From Clostridium sp. K13 (GTDB taxonomy: Bacteria > Bacillota > Clostridia > Clostridiales > Clostridiaceae), in contig NZ_JAASHM010000011.1 in NCBI RefSeq assembly GCF_019734195.1, positions 1-64,000 of the forward strand: a stretch of DNA of 64,000 nucleotides, in the 5' to 3' direction. Position numbers and translations under genes: made by a program. The notes under the pieces were generated by a model. The model saw nothing but the letters and a program-made list of their open reading frames with translations. It was not told where the DNA came from and made no database searches. Positions 1-8,033 of this stretch are shown here, in pieces (position 1 is the stretch's first letter; every line of letters begins with the position of its first letter).

Positions 1-77
1 GACCGGAATCGAACCGGTACGGTATCGCTACCGCAGGATTTTAAGTCCTGTGCGTCTGCCTGTTCCGCCACTTCAGC
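1..77 (-). tRNA. tRNA-Leu (UAA), 3' end cut by the window edge
   Basis: The reverse complement starts GCTGAAGTGGCGGAAC and has the long variable arm of a class II tRNA. The anticodon loop CTTAAAA gives anticodon UAA. The sequence is identical to the complete copy at 261-347, so about ten bases including the CCA end lie outside the window. It is the last gene of a four-tRNA minus-strand cluster. Confidence 0.93.
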
Positions 78-82
78 GTATA

Positions 83-159
83 TGGTAGCGGAAATAGGAC
101 TTGAACCTACGACACCTCGGGTATGAACCGAGTGCTCTAGCCAGCTGAGCTATTCCGCC
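83..159 (-). tRNA. tRNA-Met (CAU), elongator type
   Basis: The cloverleaf is complete with encoded CCA. The anticodon stem CTCGG/CCGAG encloses loop TTCATAC, giving anticodon CAU. The D arm (AGCTCAGCTGG) and an acceptor stem beginning GGCGGAA suit an elongator tRNA-Met rather than the initiator. A CAU tRNA modified to read AUA (Ile) cannot be fully excluded from the sequence alone. Confidence 0.9.
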
Positions 160-164
160 ATGTT

Positions 165-240
<76 letters not shown>

Positions 241-260
241 TTATTAAGTTGAATTTAGTT

Positions 261-347
261 TGGTGCTGAAGACCGGAATCGAACCGGTACGGTATCGCTA
301 CCGCAGGATTTTAAGTCCTGTGCGTCTGCCTGTTCCGCCACTTCAGC
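261..347 (-). tRNA. tRNA-Leu (UAA), complete copy
   Basis: This is an 87-nt class II tRNA with encoded CCA, a long variable arm and anticodon UAA in loop CTTAAAA. It is the first gene after the cluster promoter. Its body is identical to the copy at the left edge of the window, so the two tRNA-Leu genes flank the two Met tRNAs. Confidence 0.95.
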
Positions 348-383
348 GTATTTATTTGTTGCCGTCACCTGACGACAAAATTA

Positions 384-412
384 ATTATATATGATGAACA
401 TAATACTGTCAA
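384..412 (-). promoter_or_regulatory. Sigma-A promoter of the tRNA cluster
   Basis: On the minus strand TTGACA (407-412) and TATAAT (384-389) are both perfect and separated by 17 bases. The predicted start lies near 377, followed by a short imperfect hairpin (GTCGTCA/TGACGGC) before tRNA-Leu. This is the strongest consensus promoter in the window, as expected for stable RNA. Confidence 0.9.
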
Positions 413-526
413 CATTTTTTTCTCTTTTTTTTATATTTTTTTATTTTCCTTGCTAAGGCTAGCAAAATGGCCACTTCTAGAGCTCCTACTTTAAAATTTT
501 ATAATTAAAATATAAAAAAAGTACAT

Positions 527-567
527 AAAAAAAGAGAATGATAATAAAAACATATCATCTCTCTCTT
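527..567 (-). terminator. Intrinsic terminator downstream of yabR
   Basis: On the minus strand an AGAGAGATGATA-type stem, with one mismatch in the returning arm ATTATCATTCTCT, is followed by seven Ts. It closes the long mfd-to-yabR transcript before the tRNA cluster promoter. Confidence 0.75.
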
Positions 568-595
568 ATATATAAAACTATATTATGTCTCAAAT

Positions 596-997
596 CTAAA
601 AACTTTTTTTTGATCTTGCTTTAAATTCTTGATGTTTTTTGAAGTCTTGTTGTCTTTCTTCACTATCTTTTAAGAATCTAGACATTATATCTTCAAAATT
701 TGCTGGAGCTGCTTTCTTCTTTTCAGCTGTCCATTCAATTTCAGCTGGTTTAACTGACTTTTTCTTAACATTAGCTTGCTTAATAGATAAGCTAATCTTA
801 CCATTATCATCTATTGATATAACTTTTACCTTAACCTTATCTTGTTCATTAAGATGCTGTCTTATATCTTTTACAAAAGAATCTGCAACTTCTGAAATAT
901 GAACTAATCCTGTCTTACCTTCTATTTCTACGAAAGCTCCGAAGTTCGTAATATTTACCACTGTACCCTCTAATATGTTTCCTGCCATTAAGGTCAT
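596..997 (-). CDS. yabR: S1 RNA-binding domain protein, YabR/GSP13 family
   Basis: A 133-residue cytoplasmic protein with one S1 (OB-fold) domain over residues 1-75; the nucleic-acid-facing motif ITNFGAFVEIEGKTGLVHISEV is typical. The C-terminal half is charged and probably disordered (many Lys and Glu, ending RSKKSF). The start is the ATG preceded by AAGGAGG; a longer frame to 1054 has no ribosome site of its own. In B. subtilis yabR follows divIC, as here, next to spoIIE, which would lie beyond the left edge. The exact role in RNA binding or ribosome association is not settled for this family. Confidence 0.85.
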   Translation of the reverse strand: MTLMAGNILEGTVVNITNFGAFVEIEGKTGLVHISEVADSFVKDIRQHLNEQDKVKVKVISIDDNGKISLSIKQANVKKKSVKPAEIEWTAEKKKAAPANFEDIMSRFLKDSEERQQDFKKHQEFKARSKKSF

Positions 998-1083
998 TTT
1001 ACAAAGAATCCTCCTTAAAATTAAATAATCTATGTTATTATTAATAATAACCACATTAATAGAAATTTAAACTTAAACCAATA

Positions 1084-1365
1084 CTATTCTGAACTATCAT
1101 CTGGAATAATTTGTTGCTCGCCATCCTTTATTAGCCCTAATCTCTCTCTTGCTAACTTTTCTAAATATTCATTATTACTCTGTGCTCTATCTAGCTCTGC
1201 TTGCAACTTAATATTTTTTTCCTTCAACTCTTGTAATTCTTGAGTTTGAATAGCAATATCGTTCTTTATCCTTCTTAGTACAGTTAATTGCTTTACTAAG
1301 CATATACTAAAAACTCCTATAATTAAAACAACAATAATTCCCTTAAGGTTTATGTTTTTTTTCAT
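1084..1365 (-). CDS. divIC: Septum formation protein DivIC/FtsB family
   Basis: A 93-residue bitopic membrane protein. A single membrane segment (about residues 9-25) is followed by a coiled coil rich in Gln, Glu and Leu (about 30-70) and the conserved LARERLGLIKDGEQ motif seen in DivIC/FtsB proteins. In this family the extracellular coiled coil pairs with FtsL and helps assemble the divisome. It lies between yabQ and yabR, the same order as in B. subtilis. The ribosome site (AGAAGGG) lies rather far from the ATG, so translation may be modest. Confidence 0.85.
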   Translation of the reverse strand: MKKNINLKGIIVVLIIGVFSICLVKQLTVLRRIKNDIAIQTQELQELKEKNIKLQAELDRAQSNNEYLEKLARERLGLIKDGEQQIIPDDSSE

Positions 1366-1446
1366 AAATATATAATACCCTTCTTTTATATCATTCTATA
1401 AATATATTGTAAACACTCTACATATTTAATTCAAGATATTTTTATA

Positions 1447-1839
1447 CTAATTATTTTTTCCAGTAATATTATGAAATATTATCTTAAATGGATATGATAT
1501 ATTTTTGAAAATAATTCTAAATACTTTTCCAACAGCATTAACTACATACAACTCAAAATTTATACATTTATTACTGATAAACTTCATATATATTGCTAAA
1601 GATATTAACATAAATATATAAACATACGGACCTAAAAATGCAAAATTTGTATAAAGGAGAAATGCAAAAATAACCATAGCAGCTAATACCCAAAATAATG
1701 TATCTTCTATTACTATTACAACTTTTGGAACTTTACTACCTCTAATTATTCTATATAAATCAAACATTAAGCCGGTTAATATACCTGCCAATAATGCATA
1801 CAATATAATGCTAAATTGTACATTTGTATCTAATGGCAT
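1447..1839 (-). CDS. yabQ: Spore cortex biosynthesis protein YabQ
   Basis: A 130-residue integral membrane protein with about four hydrophobic segments (near residues 8-28, 44-64, 66-83 and a weaker C-terminal one) and a basic C-terminus. The pattern LAGILTGLMFDLYRIIRG at the N-terminal end is characteristic of YabQ. In B. subtilis YabQ sits in the forespore outer membrane and is required for cortex formation. It is ten bases downstream of yabP with a strong GGAGG site, so the two are translationally close. A sporulation-type promoter upstream of yabP probably drives both. Confidence 0.85.
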   Translation of the reverse strand: MPLDTNVQFSIILYALLAGILTGLMFDLYRIIRGSKVPKVVIVIEDTLFWVLAAMVIFAFLLYTNFAFLGPYVYIFMLISLAIYMKFISNKCINFELYVVNAVGKVFRIIFKNISYPFKIIFHNITGKNN

Positions 1840-1848
1840 AATAACCTC

Positions 1849-2142
1849 CTATTTGAAAAGCCTTCCTAATATGCTTTCCTTTTCTTTTTTTATTTCTTTA
1901 CCGCTATAAACAATATAATATATTTCTCCATTTATCATTACATCACCATTTTGCACATCTAATTTATTCATTTTCAGATTTAAACCCTTTATTGTTAGTG
2001 CTCCTAGTTTAGTATTAAGTAATATTTTTTCATCATCAAAACTAATAACTTCTTCTACACCTGTTAAAGTCATCTTCTTTCTATTTTCTAATGTAATATT
2101 ACCTTTATTATCCTCAATTTTATTATCTACTTTTTTCTCCAT
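1849..2142 (-). CDS. yabP: Sporulation protein YabP
   Basis: A 97-residue soluble protein with the YabP/YqfC fold signature: TLTGVEEVISFDDEKILLNT followed by a beta-rich segment (LGALTIKGLNLKMNKLDVQNGDV). It lacks a signal peptide or membrane segment. The B. subtilis homologue is made in the mother cell and contributes to spore development. The ATG is preceded by GGAGG at good spacing. It begins about 50 bases after hslR and has its own sigma-E-like promoter overlapping the hslR stop region, so it can be transcribed separately during sporulation. Confidence 0.87.
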   Translation of the reverse strand: MEKKVDNKIEDNKGNITLENRKKMTLTGVEEVISFDDEKILLNTKLGALTIKGLNLKMNKLDVQNGDVMINGEIYYIVYSGKEIKKEKESILGRLFK

Positions 2143-2171
2143 TATCTATTCCTCCATACATTTCTTGATTA

Positions 2172-2200
2172 AATATATGAAGTATATTTAAAAATTATTC
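2172..2200 (-). promoter_or_regulatory. Sporulation-type (sigma-E-like) promoter of yabP-yabQ
   Basis: On the minus strand GAATAAT (2194-2200) and CATATATT (2172-2179) are separated by 14 bases, which resembles sigma-E promoters. The -35 element overlaps the end of hslR. The same -10 element and spacing occur upstream of spmA (53595-53623). Assignment rests on motif similarity and on the known sigma-E control of yabP in B. subtilis. Confidence 0.5.
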
Positions 2201-2455
2201 TTGGTCTTCTATTCCTTCTAATATTTCATACATTTCCTTAGCATTTTCTTTTCTTACATGTTCTGCTATATTTATAATTTTTGCCTTTAACTTTCTGTTT
2301 GCAAATGTTATTTCGATTATATCTCCTTCTTTAACATCAGTAGATGGTTTAGCTACCTTATCATTAATAGCAACTCTTCCACCCTCACAAGCCTCTTTTG
2401 CAACCGTTCTTCTTTTTATTATTCTTGAAACTTTTAAATATTTATCTAATCTCAT
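2195..2455 (-). CDS. hslR: S4-domain RNA-binding protein, RqcP/HslR family
   Basis: An 86-residue protein that is almost entirely an S4 domain: MRLDKYLKVSRIIKRRTVAK at the start and the GGRVAINDKVAKPSTDVKEGD turn. In B. subtilis the equivalent YabO (RqcP) acts with RqcH on stalled 50S subunits to add alanine tails, while the E. coli relative Hsp15 binds 50S-peptidyl-tRNA. A ribosome site (AAGGAG) precedes the ATG. The gene is followed closely by yabP and preceded by the hup terminator. The name hslR is by family; rqcP would be equally valid. Confidence 0.85.
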   Translation of the reverse strand: MRLDKYLKVSRIIKRRTVAKEACEGGRVAINDKVAKPSTDVKEGDIIEITFANRKLKAKIINIAEHVRKENAKEMYEILEGIEDQE

Positions 2456-2494
2456 TTATTTTTCTCCTTCATATAAAACTTATTTTTTTATATT

Positions 2495-2516
2495 AAAAAA
2501 CCCGAGATAACTCGGG
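2495..2516 (-). terminator. Intrinsic terminator of hup
   Basis: A perfect 6-bp GC-rich stem, CCCGAG-TTAT-CTCGGG on the minus strand, is followed by six Ts. It lies between hup and hslR and should separate abundant hup mRNA from the downstream genes. Confidence 0.9.
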
Positions 2517-2529
2517 CTTACATTTATAA

Positions 2530-2805
2530 TTACTTATTAACTCTTTCTTTGAACTCTTTTCCTGCTTTGAATACTGGAACAGTTGAAGCTGGAATGTTTA
2601 TAGTTTCTTTAGTTCTTGGGTTTCTTCCTTCTCTAGCTGCTCTTTCTCTAGTTTCAAAAGTACCAAATCCAACTAATTGAACTTTTTCTCCATTTTCTAA
2701 AGCTTCTTGAACTGAATCAATAAATGCTTTTAAAGCTGCTTCTGCATCTTTCTTTGTTAATTGGCTTTTTTCAGCCATGCTAGTAATTAATTCTGCTTTA
2801 TTCAC
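2530..2805 (-). CDS. hup: DNA-binding protein HU
   Basis: A 91-residue histone-like protein with the full HU/IHF signature: MNKAELITSMAEKS at the N-terminus, GFGTFETRERAAREGRNPRT leading into the DNA-binding arm, and VPVFKAGKEFKERVN at the end. HU dimers bend and coat DNA. The start codon is GTG, preceded by AAGGAGG. It has its own promoter and a strong terminator, so it is a monocistronic highly expressed unit inserted between mazG and hslR, a common clostridial arrangement. Confidence 0.97.
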   Translation of the reverse strand: MNKAELITSMAEKSQLTKKDAEAALKAFIDSVQEALENGEKVQLVGFGTFETRERAAREGRNPRTKETINIPASTVPVFKAGKEFKERVNK

Positions 2806-2885
2806 GATTTACATCCTCCTTAAATAAACAGTTAAAAATATTGTAGTTAACTATTTTTACTTATGTACTATAACTACATTACCTT

Positions 2886-2914
2886 ATTATATATCCACTT
2901 TATTAAGTAGTCTA
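2886..2914 (-). promoter_or_regulatory. Probable sigma-A promoter of hup
   Basis: On the minus strand TATAAT (2886-2891) is preceded by TAGACT (2909-2914) with 17 bases between. The -35 matches four of six consensus positions. It lies 80 bases upstream of the hup start. Confidence 0.6.
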
Positions 2915-3060
2915 TAGTAATATGGGTATTTTTCTATAAAAATATATTTATTACAACTTTTTCTTGTAGTATAGTCATTAATTTATTATTCTCTTTAAAA
3001 TTATTCTGCATAAACTTTAAAAATCCTTCTATTCATGCAGAAAATTCACTTTTTTCTTTA

Positions 3061-4509
3061 TTAATCGTACTTCTTAGAATCTTCCCAAAGTTCATTCATC
3101 TCATCTAATGTAACACTCTTTAAATCTCTTCCTTGTTTCAATACATTATCTTCAATAAAGCTAAATCTTTTTATAAACTTTTTAGTAGATTTATTTAATG
3201 CTTCTTCTTCATCTATATTTAGTAACCTAGATACATTAACGCATGCAAATAATAAATCTCCAACTTCATTTATTATTTTTTCCCTATTATTGGTTTTATA
3301 TACATCTAATACTTCATTTATTTCTTCTTCAATCTTTTTAACTGCCTCATCTACACCTTCAAAGTCAAACCCTACTTTAGCAGCCTTCTTTTGTACTTTA
3401 TGTGCTTTTATCATAGCTGGTAATGTTTTTGCTATTCCATTTATTTCTTCAGTAAGAGTTTCATAACTTTTCTCTTTCTTTTTAAGTTCATCCCAATTTT
3501 CTAGCACTTCATCAGAACTTTTAGAGCTTTTGTTATCAAAAACATGTGGATGTCTATAAATCATCTTAGATGTTATTGCTTCTATTACATCTGATATATT
3601 AAAATATCCATCTTCTTTCCCTATTACTGAATGGAATACTACTTGTAGTAATACATCTCCTAGCTCTTCAATTAATCCATCTATATCGTCCTCTTCTATA
3701 GCTTCAATAACCTCATAAGTTTCTTCTAAAAGTGAATTTTTTATACTTTCATGAGTTTGCTCTCTATCCCATGCACATCCATCTTCACTTCTTAAAACTT
3801 CTATTGTATTAATTAAGTCATAGAAATCTTTTTTATTATTTACATCCTTAGGAATATATACAGAAGTTAAATAATCTATATCTTCTTGCATATCAAGTTC
3901 ATATATTGGAATTTTTCTTATAGATTCTTCTCCTTCTATTCCTGCAGCCCTAACATAATAAATTTCAGTATCATCATTATAATATTCTAATAATTCTAAT
4001 TTAACCTCTGATGCTATTAATGGATTATAAACTTGTGTTATTATAGTTCCAATTCTTTTATCTAAAATTTGATTCTTAATATCAAAAGCATCTATTATCT
4101 TTAATCCTTCTATTGGATCTATTTGCAATCTATCCATCATAGCATCAACAAAGCTAACTGCTGGTAATATCTTATATTCAATATTATTTTCATTACATAA
4201 ATTAATTAAGTTTAAAACTGATCTTTCTGCAACTAATGGATGACCAGGAACTGCATAAACCAATTCTCCAACTATTTTATATTCTTCAATCATATTTTTT
4301 GCAATATTAGAATATACCTCATCAAAACTGCTTCCCTCTTCATAATAGTTATCACAAGTTTTGAAAGATGTTAATCTATTTTTTAAGTAATCAACTGTAG
4401 GATGCTTTTCCGTTCTAAAATACAAATTTTCACTTTCTTGTAATGCTTCAACAGCTCCTATAGTTAGTGCATCTGGTGAACCTGGTCCTAATCCAACTAT
4501 TTTTATCAT
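3061..4509 (-). CDS. mazG: Tetrapyrrole methylase / MazG fusion (YabN family)
   Basis: A 482-residue two-part protein. Residues 1-220 form a SAM-dependent tetrapyrrole (corrin/porphyrin) methylase-like domain, beginning MIKIVGLGPGSPDALT. Residues 225-482 hold MazG nucleotide pyrophosphohydrolase repeats: the first has LRSEDGCAWDREQTHESI and EELGDVLLQVVFH, the second NEVGDLLFACVNVSR. The acidic EExxD ligands for magnesium are visible. MazG hydrolyses NTPs or modified nucleotides to monophosphates. The same fusion occupies the same place as yabN in B. subtilis, just after the flippase gene and before hslR. What the methylase half does is unknown. Confidence 0.9.
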   Translation of the reverse strand: MIKIVGLGPGSPDALTIGAVEALQESENLYFRTEKHPTVDYLKNRLTSFKTCDNYYEEGSSFDEVYSNIAKNMIEEYKIVGELVYAVPGHPLVAERSVLNLINLCNENNIEYKILPAVSFVDAMMDRLQIDPIEGLKIIDAFDIKNQILDKRIGTIITQVYNPLIASEVKLELLEYYNDDTEIYYVRAAGIEGEESIRKIPIYELDMQEDIDYLTSVYIPKDVNNKKDFYDLINTIEVLRSEDGCAWDREQTHESIKNSLLEETYEVIEAIEEDDIDGLIEELGDVLLQVVFHSVIGKEDGYFNISDVIEAITSKMIYRHPHVFDNKSSKSSDEVLENWDELKKKEKSYETLTEEINGIAKTLPAMIKAHKVQKKAAKVGFDFEGVDEAVKKIEEEINEVLDVYKTNNREKIINEVGDLLFACVNVSRLLNIDEEEALNKSTKKFIKRFSFIEDNVLKQGRDLKSVTLDEMNELWEDSKKYD

Positions 4510-4526
4510 ATAGTACTCTCCTTATA

Positions 4527-6056
4527 TCATTTTCTTGCTAATCTATTCTTTATTTCATCAACTTCAAATACTTTAAAGATTAAAATAGCTATCATATATA
4601 TAATAATACCCATAAATATTGATAATAAGCAAGAAATACTATTACTATCTACTCTTTCCATAATAAAATTATAACTAAATAAAACTACAGTAATCATTGC
4701 AACTGAAGCATAACCTGGTTTTATAAAAGAGTCATATACACTTACCTTACATTTAGCTTTAGTTTTAAGTGCTATAAGATTTAATATAGTAACTACAACA
4801 TAAGCAGCAATACTTGCTATTACAGCTCCAAAAACATTTATGCTTGGTATAGGAACTAACGTAGCTGTTAAAACTACTTTTACAATACATCCTATTACCA
4901 AATTAATGACTGGTCTTATATAGTGATTAGTTGCTTGTAATATAGATGTAGTTGTTTGCGTTACTATTATAAATGGAATAGATATTGAAAGATATCTCAA
5001 TATTTCTATCCCCTCATACTTATCAAAAAACACCAATTTCATTATTGGCCCAGCTAAACAGAACATTCCTAAAGCACATGGCAATGCTATTACCGCTGAT
5101 AATTTCATTGCTATATTTATTTTACTTTGCATTTCTTCTTTTCTGTTTAGTATATAATGCTCTGAAATTATAGGAATTAATGATGTACATATTGCCATAG
5201 ATAATGTTAATGGTATATTTACCAATACAGCAGCTTTGCCAGTAAGTTGTCCATATAATGCTGTGGCATTAACAACCCCTGATTCTATTAATTTTTGTGG
5301 AACTAAAATTGAGTCTATTAAATTCATTATAGTTCCAACTGTAGCACCTAAGGAAATAGGAATTGCTATTTTCAATATTTGATTTAATACTTCGGTGTTG
5401 GTCTTTACCTTTTTAATTCCCATTTCTCTTCTTACACGTAAATATTTAAACCATAAATATAAACATGCTATCATAGCTCCACCAGCTGCTCCAAATGCTG
5501 CTCCACCAGCAGAGTACTCAATTCCCTTAGGTAAAAGTATATAAGCTAGTCCAACTCCTATTATTACTCTACCTATTTGCTCTAATATTTGTGATGTTCC
5601 TGATGGAGTCATGTTTTGTAATCCCTGAAAAAATCCTCTAAATATACTTACAAACGAAACCATCATTGGTGCAAAAGATATTCCTATCAAAGCATAATAG
5701 GATTTCATGTCCCACTTTAAAAAATTAATTATAGGCTTTGCAAAAAGGAATAATATAATGGAAGTTCCAATTCCTAAAGTCATCATCAAATAAGATGATT
5801 CTTTAACAACTTCGTAGCTTCCTTCTATATCTCCAACTGCATTTTTTTCTGAAATCATTTTTGAAACTGCAACTGGTACGCCGCTTGCCATAGCTACGAA
5901 AAACATATATAAGGGATAAGACAACTGATAATATCCTATTCCTTCGTCACCTATTAGCATTATTAATGGCCATCTAAAGAAAAATCCTAGTACCTTTGCC
6001 ACCATACCTGCTAACCCTAATACCAAGCTTCCTTTTATGAGAGATTGCTTTTTCAT
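4527..6056 (-). CDS. spoVB: Polysaccharide/lipid flippase, SpoVB/YabM family
   Basis: A 509-residue MATE/MOP-superfamily membrane protein with about 14 hydrophobic segments; the start LIKGSLVLGLAGMVAKVLGF is typical of the SpoVB group. Members flip lipid-linked wall precursors or polysaccharide units. By position, between spoVT and mazG, it matches B. subtilis yabM rather than spoVB itself; the two are paralogues, so the symbol is by family. A strong GGAGGT site precedes the ATG. It probably contributes to cortex or wall assembly; substrate is not readable from sequence. Confidence 0.8.
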   Translation of the reverse strand: MKKQSLIKGSLVLGLAGMVAKVLGFFFRWPLIMLIGDEGIGYYQLSYPLYMFFVAMASGVPVAVSKMISEKNAVGDIEGSYEVVKESSYLMMTLGIGTSIILFLFAKPIINFLKWDMKSYYALIGISFAPMMVSFVSIFRGFFQGLQNMTPSGTSQILEQIGRVIIGVGLAYILLPKGIEYSAGGAAFGAAGGAMIACLYLWFKYLRVRREMGIKKVKTNTEVLNQILKIAIPISLGATVGTIMNLIDSILVPQKLIESGVVNATALYGQLTGKAAVLVNIPLTLSMAICTSLIPIISEHYILNRKEEMQSKINIAMKLSAVIALPCALGMFCLAGPIMKLVFFDKYEGIEILRYLSISIPFIIVTQTTTSILQATNHYIRPVINLVIGCIVKVVLTATLVPIPSINVFGAVIASIAAYVVVTILNLIALKTKAKCKVSVYDSFIKPGYASVAMITVVLFSYNFIMERVDSNSISCLLSIFMGIIIYMIAILIFKVFEVDEIKNRLARK

Positions 6057-6171
6057 AAAATACCTCCAAACTCAAATTACTGACTACTACTAATTTTTAT
6101 TTAAAGCTTAGAGGTATTATTACATATATTCTGCATTTATTTAACAAATATTGTAATATGTATTTAATTAT

Positions 6172-6720
6172 TTATTGTTCCATTTGCTTTCCTAAGAAAG
6201 CTGCTGCAGTTTCTGCTAACTTTAATTGTAAATCACCAAATTTTTCTCCTGAATCCTTTGAAACTATAAGTACTGCTCCAATAGCATCACCTTCAGTAAT
6301 TATCGGTGCAATTACTTGGCTTGTATATTCACCTTGGTCCTCATCATTATGTAGAGGTATTGTTTTACTTTCTTCTATTATTATAGAAGCCTTCCTTCCA
6401 TCCATAATAGCCTCTAATTCAGAACTTATTTTTCTTTCAAAATAATCTTTTTTTGTTGCTCCACTTACAGATATAAAAGCATCTTTATCGGCAATTAGAA
6501 CAATATGTCCAATTGATTGTTGTAAACTTTCAGCATATTCTTTAGAGAAATCTGTTAATTCTCCGATAGGTGAATATTTTTTTAATATTACTCCACCTTC
6601 TCTATCTGTAAATATTTCTAATGGATCTCCTTCTCTAATTCTTAAAGTTCTTCTTATTTCTTTTGGTATAACTACTCTTCCTAAATCATCAATACGTCTA
6701 ACTATTCCTGTCGCTTTCAT
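6172..6720 (-). CDS. spoVT: Stage V sporulation transcriptional regulator SpoVT
   Basis: A 182-residue protein with an AbrB-type swapped-hairpin DNA-binding domain (MKATGIVRRIDDLGRVVIPK, residues 1-50) and a GAF-like ligand domain (about 55-180). This domain order and length are diagnostic of SpoVT, a forespore regulator of sigma-G genes. The ATG follows a GGAGGTAG site. It lies between prsA and the flippase gene, as in Bacillus (where mfd is directly upstream). I could not find a convincing sigma-G promoter in the 215-bp upstream gap. Confidence 0.95.
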   Translation of the reverse strand: MKATGIVRRIDDLGRVVIPKEIRRTLRIREGDPLEIFTDREGGVILKKYSPIGELTDFSKEYAESLQQSIGHIVLIADKDAFISVSGATKKDYFERKISSELEAIMDGRKASIIIEESKTIPLHNDEDQGEYTSQVIAPIITEGDAIGAVLIVSKDSGEKFGDLQLKLAETAAAFLGKQMEQ

Positions 6721-6886
6721 TATTATGAGCTACCTCCTTAATTAAGTTTATATAATTAACTGCAGTATTATTATTTGAACTATTAGAAATTTTATACACA
6801 TATACCCAATATTTATCCTTTACTATTTATTGAGGAATTCTTTGAAGTCTATGGCAATAAATCAACGAAAAATTAGAAATTTAAAT

Positions 6887-6923
6887 AAAAAAAGGTCAAG
6901 CAAAATCTAAATTTTGCTTGACC
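6887..6923 (-). terminator. Intrinsic terminator of prsA
   Basis: A perfect 13-bp stem (GGTCAAGCAAAAT with its complement) around a four-base loop, followed by seven Ts on the minus strand. It begins just after the prsA stop codon. Confidence 0.92.
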
Positions 6924-6935
6924 CTTAATTAATAA

Positions 6936-7949
6936 TTATAACTTATCTTCATATAACTTAACATTTAAATCCTTTTTCCATTGTTCTAATGTTGAGTTAT
7001 ATAGTTCTTGTTGTTTTTGACTTAATAAAGTAGATTTTATACTTTCTTTAACATCATCAAGTGGAGTTACTTTCTCTTCAGTTTGAATACCTTCAACTTT
7101 AATTATATGGTATCCATATGAACTTTTAACAGGTGCTGAAACTTCACCATCTTTTAAAGTCTTGAATCCTGCTAAGAAATCTGTATCAAAACCTTCTTGT
7201 TCATTTGCAACATATCCTAAATCTTCTGATAAAGGCTTAGTTCCTGCAGCCTTATTAGCTTCATATTGTGAATATAAATCTTCAAAAGTAGCTTCTCCTG
7301 AATCAATTTTATTCTTAGCTGCTTGTGCTTCTTCTTCAGTTTCAAATAAAATATGTTTAGCATTTGCTCCTGGCTTAGTTGTATATTTATCAATATTATC
7401 ATTATAATATTGTTGAACTTCTTCATCACTTACAGTTACATCTTTTGTTATAGCTTCTTTAACTTTATCAGTTTTAACCATATTTTCTATAAATGAATTA
7501 AACTTTTCATCAGTCATACCATAATATTCCAACGCTTCTTTTAATCCTTCTTCTCCGCCATATGCTTCTGTAAACTTTGCTTTTTCTTCTTCTATTGCAG
7601 TAGCTAATTCATTATCTGATGGAATGTACCCAAGTTCAGTTCCCTTAGTTATTAAAACTTTATCATTAACTAATTGTTCTAACACTTGTGTTCTAGCAGT
7701 TTTTAACTGCTTTTTTAAACTATCGTCAATAGTATTTTCATAATCTTCACCATATGTCTCTACTAAATAGTCTATGTTTGCTTGTAATTCACTATTAACA
7801 TCAGCCATAGTAACTTTTTCATCTCCAACCTTTGCTAAAACAGTTTTTTGTATAGCCTCTGGAGTCTTTTCTACCATTTTACACCCTGTTATCGAAAAAG
7901 CCATCGCAGTTATAGCAGCAACTACTACTATATTTTTTATTTTTCTCAA
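6936..7949 (-). CDS. prsA: Peptidyl-prolyl isomerase lipoprotein PrsA/SurA-like
   Basis: A 337-residue exported foldase. The N-terminus has a signal peptide ending in lipobox SITGC (Cys23), predicting a lipid anchor. Residues 35-185 resemble a SurA-type chaperone domain, and 195-290 form a parvulin PpiC domain (NAKHILFETEEEAQAAK, GYHIIKVEGI). It assists folding of secreted proteins at the outer face of the membrane. The start codon is TTG, with a GAGGG site. It sits between mfd and spoVT, a place where B. subtilis has no such gene. Confidence 0.88.
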   Translation of the reverse strand: MRKIKNIVVVAAITAMAFSITGCKMVEKTPEAIQKTVLAKVGDEKVTMADVNSELQANIDYLVETYGEDYENTIDDSLKKQLKTARTQVLEQLVNDKVLITKGTELGYIPSDNELATAIEEEKAKFTEAYGGEEGLKEALEYYGMTDEKFNSFIENMVKTDKVKEAITKDVTVSDEEVQQYYNDNIDKYTTKPGANAKHILFETEEEAQAAKNKIDSGEATFEDLYSQYEANKAAGTKPLSEDLGYVANEQEGFDTDFLAGFKTLKDGEVSAPVKSSYGYHIIKVEGIQTEEKVTPLDDVKESIKSTLLSQKQQELYNSTLEQWKKDLNVKLYEDKL

Positions 7950-8033
7950 TTTGTTTCCCTCACTTTACTTAAATAATAATTTGTTATATAAATTAGTATA
8001 TCAGTAATATCCTTTTTATTCAAATTTTACTGT

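Noticed and set aside
6158..6445. Open frame on plus opposite spoVT
   Set aside because: Entirely antisense to a well-supported gene and without a start signal.
6721..6886. Sigma-G promoter for spoVT
   Set aside because: Several partial matches exist but none with both elements at correct spacing.
7162..7407. Open frame on plus inside prsA
   Set aside because: It is antisense to a clearly coding region, has no ribosome site and its composition follows the codons of prsA.
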